Origin: Gammaproteobacteria bacterium
Lineage (GTDB): Bacteria; Pseudomonadota; Gammaproteobacteria; Poriferisulfidales; GCA-002705445
DNA length: 64,000 bases
Assembly (NCBI GenBank): GCA_029268385.1
Contig: JAQWPG010000006.1
Coordinates: forward strand, 1 to 64,000
Direction of reading: 5' to 3'
The notes beneath the pieces were generated by a model. The model made no database searches, was not told the origin of the DNA, and saw only the letters and a list, made by a program, of their open reading frames with translations. Made by a program: the position numbers and the translations under genes. This document shows positions 47,226 to 56,181 of the stretch, in pieces (within the stretch, counting starts at the first letter, position 1; each line of letters begins with the position of its first letter).

Positions 47226-47645
47226 CTACTTCCTATTTCCATTGATTAAAAAGAATATGCTCAATACAAATATATAAATTTGCTCACTTTTAAATAGCTT
47301 TTCATTAATAAACCAATCTGGATGAGCAAGATAAAATGCTCCTATCATTATTATAAATATTGAAAAAGCACTTAATCTAGTAATTATTGCACCTAATGAG
47401 CCCGAGACGATCCCACCTAAAATAATTCCAATCCCTGACAACATTTCACCTACTGCAACTAAAGATGCTACAAATTCAGGCGCGAACATACCCATACTTT
47501 CAAACCAGGGTGACAGCTTCTCAGGTGGCAGTGGTAATTTTCCCCAGCCATGTAGAAAGAAAGATATACCAAGTGTTATTCTTACAAGAAAAAAAGTTAT
47601 TTTTGTAAAAAAATTTGATCCTGATTTTTCATTGTTCTCTATCAT
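47226..47645 (-). CDS. DoxX family membrane protein
   Basis: The protein has 139 residues with four hydrophobic helices. The DoxX signature is visible: VRITLGISFFLHGWGKL near the first helix and VAVGEMLSGIGIILGG in the second. DoxX-like proteins are linked to thiol or quinone redox, but the precise role is undefined. It is convergent with the helicase gene. Confidence 0.87.
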   Translation of the reverse strand: MIENNEKSGSNFFTKITFFLVRITLGISFFLHGWGKLPLPPEKLSPWFESMGMFAPEFVASLVAVGEMLSGIGIILGGIVSGSLGAIITRLSAFSIFIIMIGAFYLAHPDWFINEKLFKSEQIYIFVLSIFFLINGNRK

Positions 47646-47716
47646 TTCTATAAATTATTTTTTATTTATATTTTGTTAATACGTTAGCACGTTATTTATA
47701 TTATATTATATTAATT

Positions 47717-47941
47717 ATGTATATTTATAAACAAATTAAGCTAGTTACAAAAAATTCCTCTTGGTGGAAGCAAATAAAATATAGGCGTGAAAGTGCATTT
47801 ATTCTCGCACGTCATAGAGAGCTTGGGTGGAGATTTGTAAAAAAAAAATTATTAAAAAATGATTTAAATACTAAAGACACAAGAAAATTTTGCATTTACT
47901 ATTTAAAAAAAAGGCCGAAATTTAAAGTTTCGACCTTGTGA
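47717..47941 (+). CDS. Possible small basic protein
   Basis: The frame has 74 codons and is strongly basic, with Trp/Arg/Lys-rich stretches (SSWWKQIKYRRESAFILARH). No ribosome site is evident. Its last eight codons run through a hairpin that serves as the terminator of the opposite-strand gene. It could be a real small basic protein or a chance frame. No family is recognised. Confidence 0.3.
   Translation: MYIYKQIKLVTKNSSWWKQIKYRRESAFILARHRELGWRFVKKKLLKNDLNTKDTRKFCIYYLKKRPKFKVSTL
47901..47937 (-). terminator. Rho-independent terminator of the DUF1097 gene
   Basis: On the minus strand, AAGGTCGAAA, a 7-base loop and TTTCGGCCTT form a stem with one mismatch, followed directly by a run of eight T. 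It lies about 30 bp past the DUF1097 stop. Confidence 0.85.
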
Positions 47942-47967
47942 GCGTCTAACGATTATAATTAATTTCT

Positions 47968-48480
47968 TTAATTGCCGATTGCTGCTGCAGCTTTTCCAGA
48001 CAACATCCCAAATATTGTTCCAATAATAATAGATATTGATACTGTTATAACAGGGTTGTGCATTGCTGCAGAAGAAATCATTGGTATCATTGCACCATCT
48101 GCCGCATGAATTACATAGCCAGCAGTTGCTGCGTAACCACATACAGCTGTCGGTGCACAACTAAAGATTGGTATCTGGGTTCCAAATATTAGCAAGAAGA
48201 CAGTTATCGCAATCCATATTGGGCCATTTAAGGATCCACCAATATTTATAGCTCCTGAAAGTACAAAAAATAGTCCTGCTAATACAGCACCATAAACACC
48301 TGCTGTTATTGTCATTTTTAATGCATTATTATCTCCGCCGTTTTTAAAAAACAAACCCCAAGCTATAAATCCAACCCATATTAAATAACCAACAGAACTT
48401 AACAAGTTACTTGCCAAAAAAACCGAGATACCGCCTAGGACTCCAACACTAAGTGATAAAGCTACATGTTGTTTGTTCAT
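47968..48480 (-). CDS. DUF1097 membrane protein
   Basis: The protein has 170 residues with five or six hydrophobic helices rich in Gly and Ala. The ending GTIFGMLSGKAAAAIGN and the FSCAPTAVCGYAATAGY loop fit the DUF1097/YcdZ-like family. It probably acts in the inner membrane; the function is unknown. GGGGAAA serves as its ribosome site, and it has its own terminator, so it is likely a single-gene unit. Confidence 0.82.
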   Translation of the reverse strand: MNKQHVALSLSVGVLGGISVFLASNLLSSVGYLIWVGFIAWGLFFKNGGDNNALKMTITAGVYGAVLAGLFFVLSGAINIGGSLNGPIWIAITVFLLIFGTQIPIFSCAPTAVCGYAATAGYVIHAADGAMIPMISSAAMHNPVITVSISIIIGTIFGMLSGKAAAAIGN

Positions 48481-48742
48481 AAATTTCCCCTTTTTTATTT
48501 GCTTTAATTAATTTAGTAACGTAATAAAGTATATATTTATAGCTATGTTCAAGATCTAAGAATATATTGATATTTTTCATAGACAATAGTTATAGTCTGT
48601 AAAGCAAGCCTTCTAATGATAATAAATGAGAATGTTTCTTATTAAAAAGTTAATAATTTTTTATAATATTAATATAAGCAATTTTATTAAGAATTAAGAT
48701 AAAAGAATACTTCAATATGGAATCATCACAAAGCAAGATTTC

Positions 48743-51562
48743 TTAGCCTGTATTTCTAAGTCCTGCCGCTATAGCATGTATCGTTCTTAATAAAGGATTA
48801 AATACTGCTTCATCATGTGAGTCTGAGTTTCTATGCTTTCTTAGTAACATTACCTGGATATAATTTAAAGGATCCATATAAGGTTTTCTTCTATATAGAG
48901 ATAAGGCTAATTTTTTGTTATCTGCCAAAAGTCTATTGGTATCTATTATTTGCAACATTAAATTTTCTGTTAGCTTATACTCATCTTCTATTTTCTTAAA
49001 TATTTTTTCGGCTGTCTCCTGATCATTAGCCAAAGCTGCATAGTCTTTTGAAATAGCTAAGTCTGCTTTTGCAATTGCTTGCCCAATATTATCAATCATC
49101 ATATGGAAGAATGGCCAATCTCTATACATCTCTTGGAGAACTTCTATTCCTTTTTCATCATAAATCTTATTTAATGCTGACCCTAAACCATACCAAGCAG
49201 GAAGAGTATTTCTAGATAAAGACCAACCAAATACCCATGGAATTGCCCTAATAGAATATCTAGACCTTTCTCCGCTAGATCTATGTGCTGGTCTTGAGCC
49301 TATATTTAATTCACCTAACTCTTGTACTGGTGTAGCTTCATAAAAATAGTCAATTAATCCGGGAGTTTTATCTGTTAACTCACGATATTTATTTTCTCCT
49401 TTTTGTGACATACCCTTCATTATTTCTTCATAGGCAGAAGTATCAGATTTTTGTTCTACGACAATGTGCTGGCTAGCCTTTATGAGCCCACTGATAGCCA
49501 TTTCTAATTCATAGCATGCTGTTTCATATTGAGCATATTTGTATGAAAGAACTTCTCCCTGCTCTGTAATTTTAATTTTTCCATTAACTGTATTCGCAGG
49601 TTGTGCAAGAATAGAATTATGTGTTGGGCCACCACCTCGACCAACAGTTCCACCTCTCCCATGAAATATTTTGCACTCAACTTTATATTTTTCGGAAATT
49701 TCAATTATTTGCTGTTGTGCTTCATAGAGACCATATGATGAAGCTAGTATCCCTCCATCTTTACAAGAATCAGAATAACCTAGCATTACTTCTTGCAAAT
49801 TATCTTCATGACATTGCAAAAATTTTATATAAACTTCGTTTGAAAATAGCGACTCTAAAATAATTTTTATTCTCGCTAAGTCATCAACAGTTTCAAACAG
49901 TGGAGTGATTAAAATATTACAGAACAATTTTCCATTTTCTTTTTCTCCTACAAGACCAACCATTTTTGCTATAAGCATTACCTCAAGAACATGGCTAGCA
50001 TCGTGGGTCATTGAGATAATATAATGCCCAAATGCCTCTGGGCTTACTTGCTCTCTGAGTAGAATCATTGTTTTAAAAACATCTACAATAACTTTTAAGT
50101 CTTCTGAAAGTAGTTCATAACTTCCTTTGAAAGTTTCTTTTTCGATAAGCATGCTTGACAATAATTTAACTTTTTCTTCCTCACTCATATTGTCATAATT
50201 TTTATTTTTAGCTTGCTTAACAACAGCACTTATCACATTTGTATGCTTTGTTGATTCCTCTCTTATATCTAGATTAACCAAGAAGAATCCGAATGTCTCA
50301 ACCAGTCTTATAAAATCATCTAATCCAAACTCTAGTAAAACAATATCCCCATCTTCTTTCAGAGAATCTCTTATAATATACAAATCCTCTAGAAGCTCCT
50401 TTTCACAAGAGTATGCGTTTGTCTTTTCTTTGATAGTTTTTCCATCCTGAAGCTCTGTAATCCTTCTCAATGATTCTGCTAAACGATAACTAATTATTTT
50501 AAATTTTCTTCTATATGGTTCTTTTGGAAAATCATTAGTTTTTTTATAAAAAGCTGCTTTCAGAAACTCATTATCTTTTTTTAAAGACTCGATAAAGTTA
50601 TCAGAAGGTTTCATTAACTGATCAGAATGAGTCATAAACAAAGATAATTCTTTTGCTCTTGTGATGTATTCTTTTAGTGCTGTCTTAGAATGCATGTATA
50701 CAGCTTTTTGTGTGACATCTGGTGTTACAAAAGGATTTCCATCTCTATCTCCTCCGATCCAAGATCCAAATCTTAGAAAACTAGGAACCTTAATATCATT
50801 AATGGTTAGAGAATCACAATATATTCTTCGTGTTGCATTTTCAAGGTCTCTATACATTTGTGGAACAGCTTTAAAGAGTGAAGTATTAAAATAATATAAA
50901 CCATTTCTCACCTCATCTTCTACTGTAGGTTTTTTCATCCTAACTTCATCAGTTTTCCAAAGTATTAATATTTGCGCCTCTAGTTTTTTAACAATTTCCT
51001 CTTTTCTAATTGATTGAGTACGGTAATTGTGAAGCTCTAAAATAGTTGCAAAAATTCTTCTTGTTGCTTCCATCTTGCTTCTTCTCATTGCCTCTGTAGG
51101 ATGAGCTGTAAATACTGGTACAAATTGAAGGCTATTGTAAAGTTCCTGTAAACCACTAGTTGTAATACCATTTGTCTTACAGTCTTTAAGCATATGATCA
51201 AAAGAGCCTTCCCATAATGAGGAGCCCGCTTTCCCAGATCCCAAGATACTTTCTCTATGAATATGCTGATATGCTTCTTCTGCAACGTTAACTAGAGAAA
51301 AATATTTTGAAAATGAACGCACCACGTTTTTTAAAACCTCAGGATCCAGTTTATCAATATAATTAATTAGTTGGTCGTGTTGTTTTTGATCTTTATTTTC
51401 TTGAAGATTAATGAAGCCTTTTCTCAATTTTTCTACAACAGTGTAAACTTCTTTACCTGCATGTGATTTGATAGCGTTACCTAGAAGCTTTCCTAAAAGC
51501 TTCACACAAGTTCTTAATTGCGTATCAGTGATCGCATCATAATTTTTTAGAAAATCGCTCAT
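48743..51562 (-). CDS. ppc: Phosphoenolpyruvate carboxylase
   Basis: The protein has 939 residues, somewhat longer than E. coli (883). The catalytic His is in VFTAHPTEAMRRS, and FHGRGGTVGRGGGPTH and GSRPAHRSSG form the active site. The C-terminus ends in NTG, the conserved buried tail. It fixes bicarbonate on PEP to oxaloacetate, replenishing the TCA cycle. It is a single-gene unit by spacing. Confidence 0.97.
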   Translation of the reverse strand: MSDFLKNYDAITDTQLRTCVKLLGKLLGNAIKSHAGKEVYTVVEKLRKGFINLQENKDQKQHDQLINYIDKLDPEVLKNVVRSFSKYFSLVNVAEEAYQHIHRESILGSGKAGSSLWEGSFDHMLKDCKTNGITTSGLQELYNSLQFVPVFTAHPTEAMRRSKMEATRRIFATILELHNYRTQSIRKEEIVKKLEAQILILWKTDEVRMKKPTVEDEVRNGLYYFNTSLFKAVPQMYRDLENATRRIYCDSLTINDIKVPSFLRFGSWIGGDRDGNPFVTPDVTQKAVYMHSKTALKEYITRAKELSLFMTHSDQLMKPSDNFIESLKKDNEFLKAAFYKKTNDFPKEPYRRKFKIISYRLAESLRRITELQDGKTIKEKTNAYSCEKELLEDLYIIRDSLKEDGDIVLLEFGLDDFIRLVETFGFFLVNLDIREESTKHTNVISAVVKQAKNKNYDNMSEEEKVKLLSSMLIEKETFKGSYELLSEDLKVIVDVFKTMILLREQVSPEAFGHYIISMTHDASHVLEVMLIAKMVGLVGEKENGKLFCNILITPLFETVDDLARIKIILESLFSNEVYIKFLQCHEDNLQEVMLGYSDSCKDGGILASSYGLYEAQQQIIEISEKYKVECKIFHGRGGTVGRGGGPTHNSILAQPANTVNGKIKITEQGEVLSYKYAQYETACYELEMAISGLIKASQHIVVEQKSDTSAYEEIMKGMSQKGENKYRELTDKTPGLIDYFYEATPVQELGELNIGSRPAHRSSGERSRYSIRAIPWVFGWSLSRNTLPAWYGLGSALNKIYDEKGIEVLQEMYRDWPFFHMMIDNIGQAIAKADLAISKDYAALANDQETAEKIFKKIEDEYKLTENLMLQIIDTNRLLADNKKLALSLYRRKPYMDPLNYIQVMLLRKHRNSDSHDEAVFNPLLRTIHAIAAGLRNTG

Positions 51563-51737
51563 GAATTCTTACAATGGTTTACATCATTTATTAAGAAATA
51601 TTATATCATAATATGAAATACTGATCAGCAATTCATTACTATACTATTTAAGTAATTGATTTCATTCGTATTATGTCATTAATTGAATTATTATATGTAA
51701 TAAATTTTTTGTATATCAGTATATACTTCTATTTAAA

Positions 51738-52193
51738 TTAGCTAATAATATCTTCTATCAACATATGCTTTCTAAGATTATATCTTATTAAAGCAGGCGA
51801 TCTTCTTTTATTCTTCTTATATACAATTTCATTAGCAAGCTTTTCTTTTCTTCGCATTAACTTATGAATTTTTATCTTAATTTTTTTAATTTTAATATTC
51901 TCGCTTAAGATAAAACTGTTCAAAGTTTTTATCTCATTTTTATATTCTATAACTCTAGCATTAATTATCTGAGTTTCTTTATATCTGTTTCTATCTTTTG
52001 GTTTCTTTGAAATTAAATTATAGGCCCTAGTAAGCTTTTCGATTTTGTTCTGCAGTACTAATTTAGCACTTATAGAAATATTTTTATTTATTGTTTTCTG
52101 TATTAAATCTATCTTGCTAATTATTTTTTTTTGAAGTCTATCTTTTTTAATGCTGTTATAATAAATTTTATTATCTTTATTTAAATTTTCCAT
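51738..52193 (-). CDS. Lysine-rich helical protein with consensus Shine-Dalgarno
   Basis: The protein has 151 residues, very rich in Lys, Ile and Asn. It is predicted almost wholly helical with coiled-coil-like spacing (KKIISKIDLIQKTINKNI; EKLTRAYNLISK) and has no signal or membrane helix. The upstream GTGGAGGTGAAAT is a near-perfect Shine-Dalgarno at good spacing, far better than most genes here. A TATAAT lies at 52216-52221. High expression and nucleic-acid binding are suggested by charge only. The family is not recognised. Confidence 0.6.
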   Translation of the reverse strand: MENLNKDNKIYYNSIKKDRLQKKIISKIDLIQKTINKNISISAKLVLQNKIEKLTRAYNLISKKPKDRNRYKETQIINARVIEYKNEIKTLNSFILSENIKIKKIKIKIHKLMRRKEKLANEIVYKKNKRRSPALIRYNLRKHMLIEDIIS

Positions 52194-52386
52194 ATTTCAC
52201 CTCCACTTAGTTTTTATTATAAACTTTAGAAATATTTTTTTTTAAAATTTTTTTAATTTTCTTTATTAAATTTATTTATAAAACATTATTAGCGGATAAT
52301 AATTTAATTAAATTATGAATGTATTTGATATTTTATGAATTAGGAAGATACTGAGAAATGAAAGTATTTTTTTGAGGGCAAAAAAT

Positions 52387-52731
52387 ATGATTAATATTAT
52401 GGTTGATGGCAATCTTATTAAAACTAACGACCAAGGATTTCTTACTTATTTTGATGACTGGTCTGAGTCATATGCTATTGAAATTGCCAAGATTGATAAT
52501 ATAAATTTATTTACTGATCATTGGGAATTAATTTATTACTTTCGAGATTATTATCTAATGAATCTTGAGTGTCCAACTATGCATCAAATGCTAATGGAAT
52601 TAACACCAAATATTAAAAAATTTCATAATAAGAAAATTTATGAACATCATATTTATAGTTTATTTGAATCTGATCCAATTCACGAGATTTGTAAATTAGC
52701 TGGACTTCCTATGCCACAACCAGATACTTAA
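52387..52731 (+). CDS. DsrC/TusE family protein lacking the C-terminal Cys
   Basis: The protein has 114 residues from the ATG at 52387. GAGGG lies 8 bases before it; the frame opens at an upstream TTG that would precede this ribosome site. DsrC features are DDWSESYAIEIAKI, LTDHWELIYYFRDYYL and the C-terminal IHEICKLAGLPMPQPDT. It keeps a Cys at the CysB position but the penultimate CysA (usual PTGC or PxKC end) is gone. The role in sulfur relay is therefore unclear; a regulatory or degenerate function is possible. Confidence 0.82.
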   Translation: MINIMVDGNLIKTNDQGFLTYFDDWSESYAIEIAKIDNINLFTDHWELIYYFRDYYLMNLECPTMHQMLMELTPNIKKFHNKKIYEHHIYSLFESDPIHEICKLAGLPMPQPDT

Positions 52732-52749
52732 TTTTTTTAGGTAATTTTT

Positions 52750-52950
52750 ATGAGCAACAATTCATTTATATTTTTTATTATTTTTATTCCTATTTTGGCA
52801 TTTTTTTTATTTATTAATATAAAATATAATTATATTCATAAAAATAAAAAATTTGAAATTATAGCTAGTCCTGTCTATTATATTTTGATTGCAATTGCTG
52901 CAATTTGGTTTTCTTATGTTTTAATAATTGGACTAGATCCTCATTTTTAA
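52750..52950 (+). CDS. Hypothetical two-helix membrane protein
   Basis: The protein has 66 residues with two hydrophobic helices (about 5-24 and 42-60), the first rich in Phe and Ile. A charged loop, KYNYIHKNKKFE, lies between them. It follows the DsrC-like gene by 18 bp on the same strand with an AGG ribosome site. No family is recognised. A membrane partner of the preceding protein is only a guess from adjacency. Confidence 0.5.
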   Translation: MSNNSFIFFIIFIPILAFFLFINIKYNYIHKNKKFEIIASPVYYILIAIAAIWFSYVLIIGLDPHF

Positions 52951-52963
52951 TGCCAATTATATA

Positions 52964-53248
52964 TTAATTTTCACTATTCTCATCTTTTACAAACGCTTTA
53001 GTTTTTCCATCGCTAAGACTTTGTAGAAAAGCTATTGCTTCTTCACCTGTCATATATTTGTATTCATCATAGTCTTTCGGCGTCTTTACGACTTGTATTT
53101 CTAGCTCCTCCATTCCATCTCTTATGTATTGTTGGTCAGCAGGCTTTAGTTCTTTTATAATTTCTTGCAATTCAGAAATCAATATAAATCCATTTTCTTT
53201 TCCTTTTTTAACAATTTTCTTTATTTCATTTGTTATATCGTTGTCCAT
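52964..53248 (-). CDS. Stand-alone protein resembling sigma-70 region 1.1
   Basis: The protein has 94 residues. Residues 5-60 align with the N-terminal region 1.1 of RpoD. KIVKKGKENGFILISELQEI parallels LVTRGKEQGYLTYAEVND, and MEELEIQVVKTPKDYDE parallels INDMGIQVMEEAPD. No other sigma regions follow. The tail TGEEAIAFLQSLSDG is unlike RpoD. Region 1.1 blocks free sigma from DNA and fills the polymerase channel, so a detached copy could modulate polymerase. That is an inference from sequence likeness alone. It starts 3 bp after the thioesterase gene. Confidence 0.6.
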   Translation of the reverse strand: MDNDITNEIKKIVKKGKENGFILISELQEIIKELKPADQQYIRDGMEELEIQVVKTPKDYDEYKYMTGEEAIAFLQSLSDGKTKAFVKDENSEN

Positions 53249-53251
53249 TTT

Positions 53252-53767
53252 TTAATTCCAAATTTTAATCCAATTATCTAAACTTACGTGCAACTTTTTA
53301 TTTCTTGCTTGAATTTCTTTTCGCATTGCACACCTCATCTTACCTGCTTCATATAATTTTTCTTCTGTCTCTGATTCAAAATCTATTCTTGGCACTTCCA
53401 TTGGCTTTCCTTTTTCATTTACCGAAACCATCGTAAAGTAACTTGAAATTGCATGATATTCTTTTTTTTCTCTAATTCGTTCACATTCAACTCGTACCCC
53501 GACTTCCATTGAGGTTTTTCCAACATAATTCACATTACATTTAAAAGTTACAAGGTCACCAACTTCTATTGGATTTTTAAATTCTACTTGATCAAGTGAT
53601 TTAGTAACGACATATGTTTTACAATATCTGGAGGCACATGTAAATGCTGCCTCATCTAATAATTTTAAAATTGTGCCTCCGTGAACCTTTCCGGAAAAAT
53701 TTGACATATCAGGTGTCATTAGCCTTGTCATTAACAATGTTTTTTCTTGTTTTGATTTATCTGTCAT
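53252..53767 (-). CDS. Acyl-CoA thioesterase (hotdog fold)
   Basis: The protein has 171 residues. SNFSGKVHGGTILKLLDEAAF is the hotdog active-site helix, followed by VTKSLDQVEFKNPIEVGDLV. It is closest in style to the YciA/BACH acyl-CoA hydrolases. The acyl chain preference is unknown. It overlaps the HIT gene by 4 bp. Confidence 0.9.
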   Translation of the reverse strand: MTDKSKQEKTLLMTRLMTPDMSNFSGKVHGGTILKLLDEAAFTCASRYCKTYVVTKSLDQVEFKNPIEVGDLVTFKCNVNYVGKTSMEVGVRVECERIREKKEYHAISSYFTMVSVNEKGKPMEVPRIDFESETEEKLYEAGKMRCAMRKEIQARNKKLHVSLDNWIKIWN

Positions 53768-54174
53768 TTCTCCAACTCTTGTTTTTTTACATATTTTTGT
53801 TTTGATGGTATTACTCCTCTAACACCTCCACGTGGATTTTCTATATCACCTTTTCTTCTTGGAATTAAATGAACATGAAGATGATGTATAGATTGCCCGG
53901 CATCTTTTCCGTCATTTATGCCAATATTAAAGGCTGTTACAGTATTATCTAACTTTAATATTTCCTCGCGCTGCAAGTTTAATACTGCGTTAATTGACTT
54001 TATTTCATTTTCATTCATATCAAAATACGACTGAAAACATCTTTTTGGAATTATTAATGTATGAAGATTTGTTACTGGATAACTATCTCTTGTAACGAAA
54101 AAATAATCATTATCATAAATAATTTCTTTTTCGTATTTAGCGTCTTGAACTTTGCAAAATAAACAATCAGTCAA
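53764..54174 (-). CDS. HIT family hydrolase
   Basis: The protein has 136 residues, starting at TTG supported by an AGGAG ribosome site five bases before it. CLFCK opens the protein, and the catalytic triad is in SIHHLHVHLIPRR. HIT proteins cleave nucleoside phosphoramidates or dinucleotide polyphosphates. NPRGGVRGVIP near the end is common in the bacterial branch. It is followed by the thioesterase gene with overlap. Confidence 0.9.
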   Translation of the reverse strand: MTDCLFCKVQDAKYEKEIIYDNDYFFVTRDSYPVTNLHTLIIPKRCFQSYFDMNENEIKSINAVLNLQREEILKLDNTVTAFNIGINDGKDAGQSIHHLHVHLIPRRKGDIENPRGGVRGVIPSKQKYVKKQELEK

Positions 54175-54196
54175 AATAACTCCTTTCTTTAATATT

Positions 54197-54454
54197 TTAG
54201 CTATATTTAATTTTAAAAAATAGTATAAATAATGACAATACTAAAGTAACAATATTAGCTAAAATTACTGGAATTGACATTATGAGGATCCCATATATAA
54301 GCCATAAAAACACTCCTACACTAAATATAAACCACATTGTTAATGATATATCTTTTACACTCTTTGTTTTATAAATTTTTATGGCCTGTGGCATAAATGC
54401 TATTGTTGTTAATATTGCTGCAAGAAATCCAATATTCTGAGTAAAATCTGTCAT
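54197..54454 (-). CDS. SemiSWEET family transporter
   Basis: The protein has 85 residues forming one triple-helix bundle. The PQ signature is in TIAFMPQAIKIYKTKSVKDIS, followed by MWFIFSVGVFLWLIYG. SemiSWEETs work as dimers moving small sugars across the inner membrane by facilitated diffusion. The substrate is unknown. It is 3 bp after the S51 gene. Confidence 0.88.
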   Translation of the reverse strand: MTDFTQNIGFLAAILTTIAFMPQAIKIYKTKSVKDISLTMWFIFSVGVFLWLIYGILIMSIPVILANIVTLVLSLFILFFKIKYS

Positions 54455-54457
54455 TTT

Positions 54458-55150
54458 TTAAATATTGATTACTGGTAGTTTCTTTTCAACAGTTTTACCA
54501 CTCTGATAATCTACATAAAATGTATTTTTTTTACCTCGAAACGATATAGCTGAATATACTTCTTCGTTTTTTATATGTAAGGCACAACCACCTTCAATAG
54601 CATAACAATTTTGAATATCTTTATTCTCAATAAATTTTGATAAAGATGGTTTTCTTTCAGGCTCTTCATCATAATGTGGGCAGCAGCTTCCTTTCATAAA
54701 CCCTAAACAATTCATAATATTAAGTTTATCTGCCCAAGAATCTGTTACTCCTTTTTCAAACCAACAAATTGCACCGGCGCTTACACCACACATAATTGTT
54801 CCATTTTGATATGCTTTTTTCAAAATTTTATCTAGGCCCCATTCACGCCATACCGCAAGCATACTTTTAGTATTTCCGCCGCCAACAAATATTATGTCCT
54901 GATCTTTAATTAATTTCTCTAAGTCTGTAGTTCTTTTAAAAAAATCTATGTGCGTTGGGGTGCAATTTAATTTTGTTAGTGTTGCATAATAACTAACCTT
55001 ATAGGACTCATCATCACCTGTTGCTGTCGGAATGAAACATATATTTGGTCTATTTTTGTCTGACTGATCTAATATATATTTTTCAATAGTACCATTCCCA
55101 GGATTTCTCCCAAAACCTCCTCCGCCAATAGCTATTATCTGTTTGTCCAT
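54458..55150 (-). CDS. Peptidase S51 family protein
   Basis: The protein has 230 residues. The nucleophilic serine is in MCGVSAGAICWF, preceded by DIIFVGGGNTKSML, and the later EGGCALHI fits the fold. It belongs to the dipeptidase E/cyanophycinase clan, close to the YgaJ-like group. The likely substrate is an aspartyl or other small peptide. It is in a minus-strand row. Confidence 0.88.
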   Translation of the reverse strand: MDKQIIAIGGGGFGRNPGNGTIEKYILDQSDKNRPNICFIPTATGDDESYKVSYYATLTKLNCTPTHIDFFKRTTDLEKLIKDQDIIFVGGGNTKSMLAVWREWGLDKILKKAYQNGTIMCGVSAGAICWFEKGVTDSWADKLNIMNCLGFMKGSCCPHYDEEPERKPSLSKFIENKDIQNCYAIEGGCALHIKNEEVYSAISFRGKKNTFYVDYQSGKTVEKKLPVINI

Positions 55151-55160
55151 TTTTTCCTTT

Positions 55161-56159
55161 TTAGTTTTTAATCATTTTAATTAGTTTTTTTGCTGAATCT
55201 AGATCTCTATTTCTATTGAAAACATATTTGACATGACTTTTTCTCGTGGCTAATTTATTAAGCTCTATACCCCATAATCCATTAATTTCATTTGGTAACA
55301 TAGAATACCTTATATCAATAATACGATTGGGATATTTTTTTGATATAGCAAGATATCCTCCTGAAAACCATCTAAATCTTTCTATGTCTCTAGCTTGCTG
55401 ACTTTTATGATCAAGCCAAGGGAATGACTTTCTAATACTTAATTTTTCAATTTTTGAGCCCTCATATATTTTTTTATGAAAACCTACTTTTACTGCATCC
55501 ACAAAATAACTATTGTTCTGGCTGTATATAGTTTTCCATACTATTAAATTTGCAAAACTTGGTTTAACATCAATTGAAACATTAAAATGACCTCTTGAAT
55601 TGGCAAGATTTATAGCTGCGTCTCTAGCTCTCTCTTGTTGAATCACTCCAAAACTACAATAAACAATAATCCAGGATAAAGACAAATAACTATAGATTTT
55701 TTTTCTTTTTAAAGCTCCCGTAATTATTAAAATTAAAATTGGTAATGTAAATACTGGATCTATTATTGATATTGTATTCCATGCAATCCTAGTATCACTA
55801 AAAGGCCAAAAGAGTTGGGTACCATATGAGGTGCAAGAATCTAAAAGACCATGCGTCCCATATCCTAGAGTGCAATAAATGAATAGTTGTTTAAATTCTA
55901 TTCCTTTTCTTCGTGCATATAAATAGTAAAAAAATGTAGCGCATATTAAACCTCCAATAGGAATAAATATCAAGGAATGGGTGAATTGACGATGATATTC
56001 CAGCGCCAGCAGTGGATCGTGGCTTGATCTAATAAAAATATCTAAATCTGGCGCAAGGCCTGAGAAAAATCCGAGTATAGTAGCAATTAATATATGTTTT
56101 TTATTCGAAAACTTCTGTACTACCGCTGAACCTACAACTCCTTGTGTTAATGGGTCCAT
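55161..56159 (-). CDS. YdjM-like membrane metal-dependent hydrolase
   Basis: The protein has 332 residues. It begins MDPLTQGVVGSAVVQ, followed by FSGLAPDLDIFIRS and HRQFTHSLIFIPIGG. These are the conserved His/Asp motifs of the YdjM/YbcI (DUF457) family, with four or five membrane helices in the first half. The C-terminal half (about 190-332) is soluble. A catalytic role in the membrane is proposed for the family but not settled. Confidence 0.87.
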   Translation of the reverse strand: MDPLTQGVVGSAVVQKFSNKKHILIATILGFFSGLAPDLDIFIRSSHDPLLALEYHRQFTHSLIFIPIGGLICATFFYYLYARRKGIEFKQLFIYCTLGYGTHGLLDSCTSYGTQLFWPFSDTRIAWNTISIIDPVFTLPILILIITGALKRKKIYSYLSLSWIIVYCSFGVIQQERARDAAINLANSRGHFNVSIDVKPSFANLIVWKTIYSQNNSYFVDAVKVGFHKKIYEGSKIEKLSIRKSFPWLDHKSQQARDIERFRWFSGGYLAISKKYPNRIIDIRYSMLPNEINGLWGIELNKLATRKSHVKYVFNRNRDLDSAKKLIKMIKN

Positions 56160-56181
56160 ATAATCTTTATCCTTGAATTAT

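Noticed and set aside
47903-48160. 85-codon Cys/Trp-rich ORF overlapping the DUF1097 gene
   Set aside because: It is in another frame of a well-supported membrane protein and runs through its terminator.
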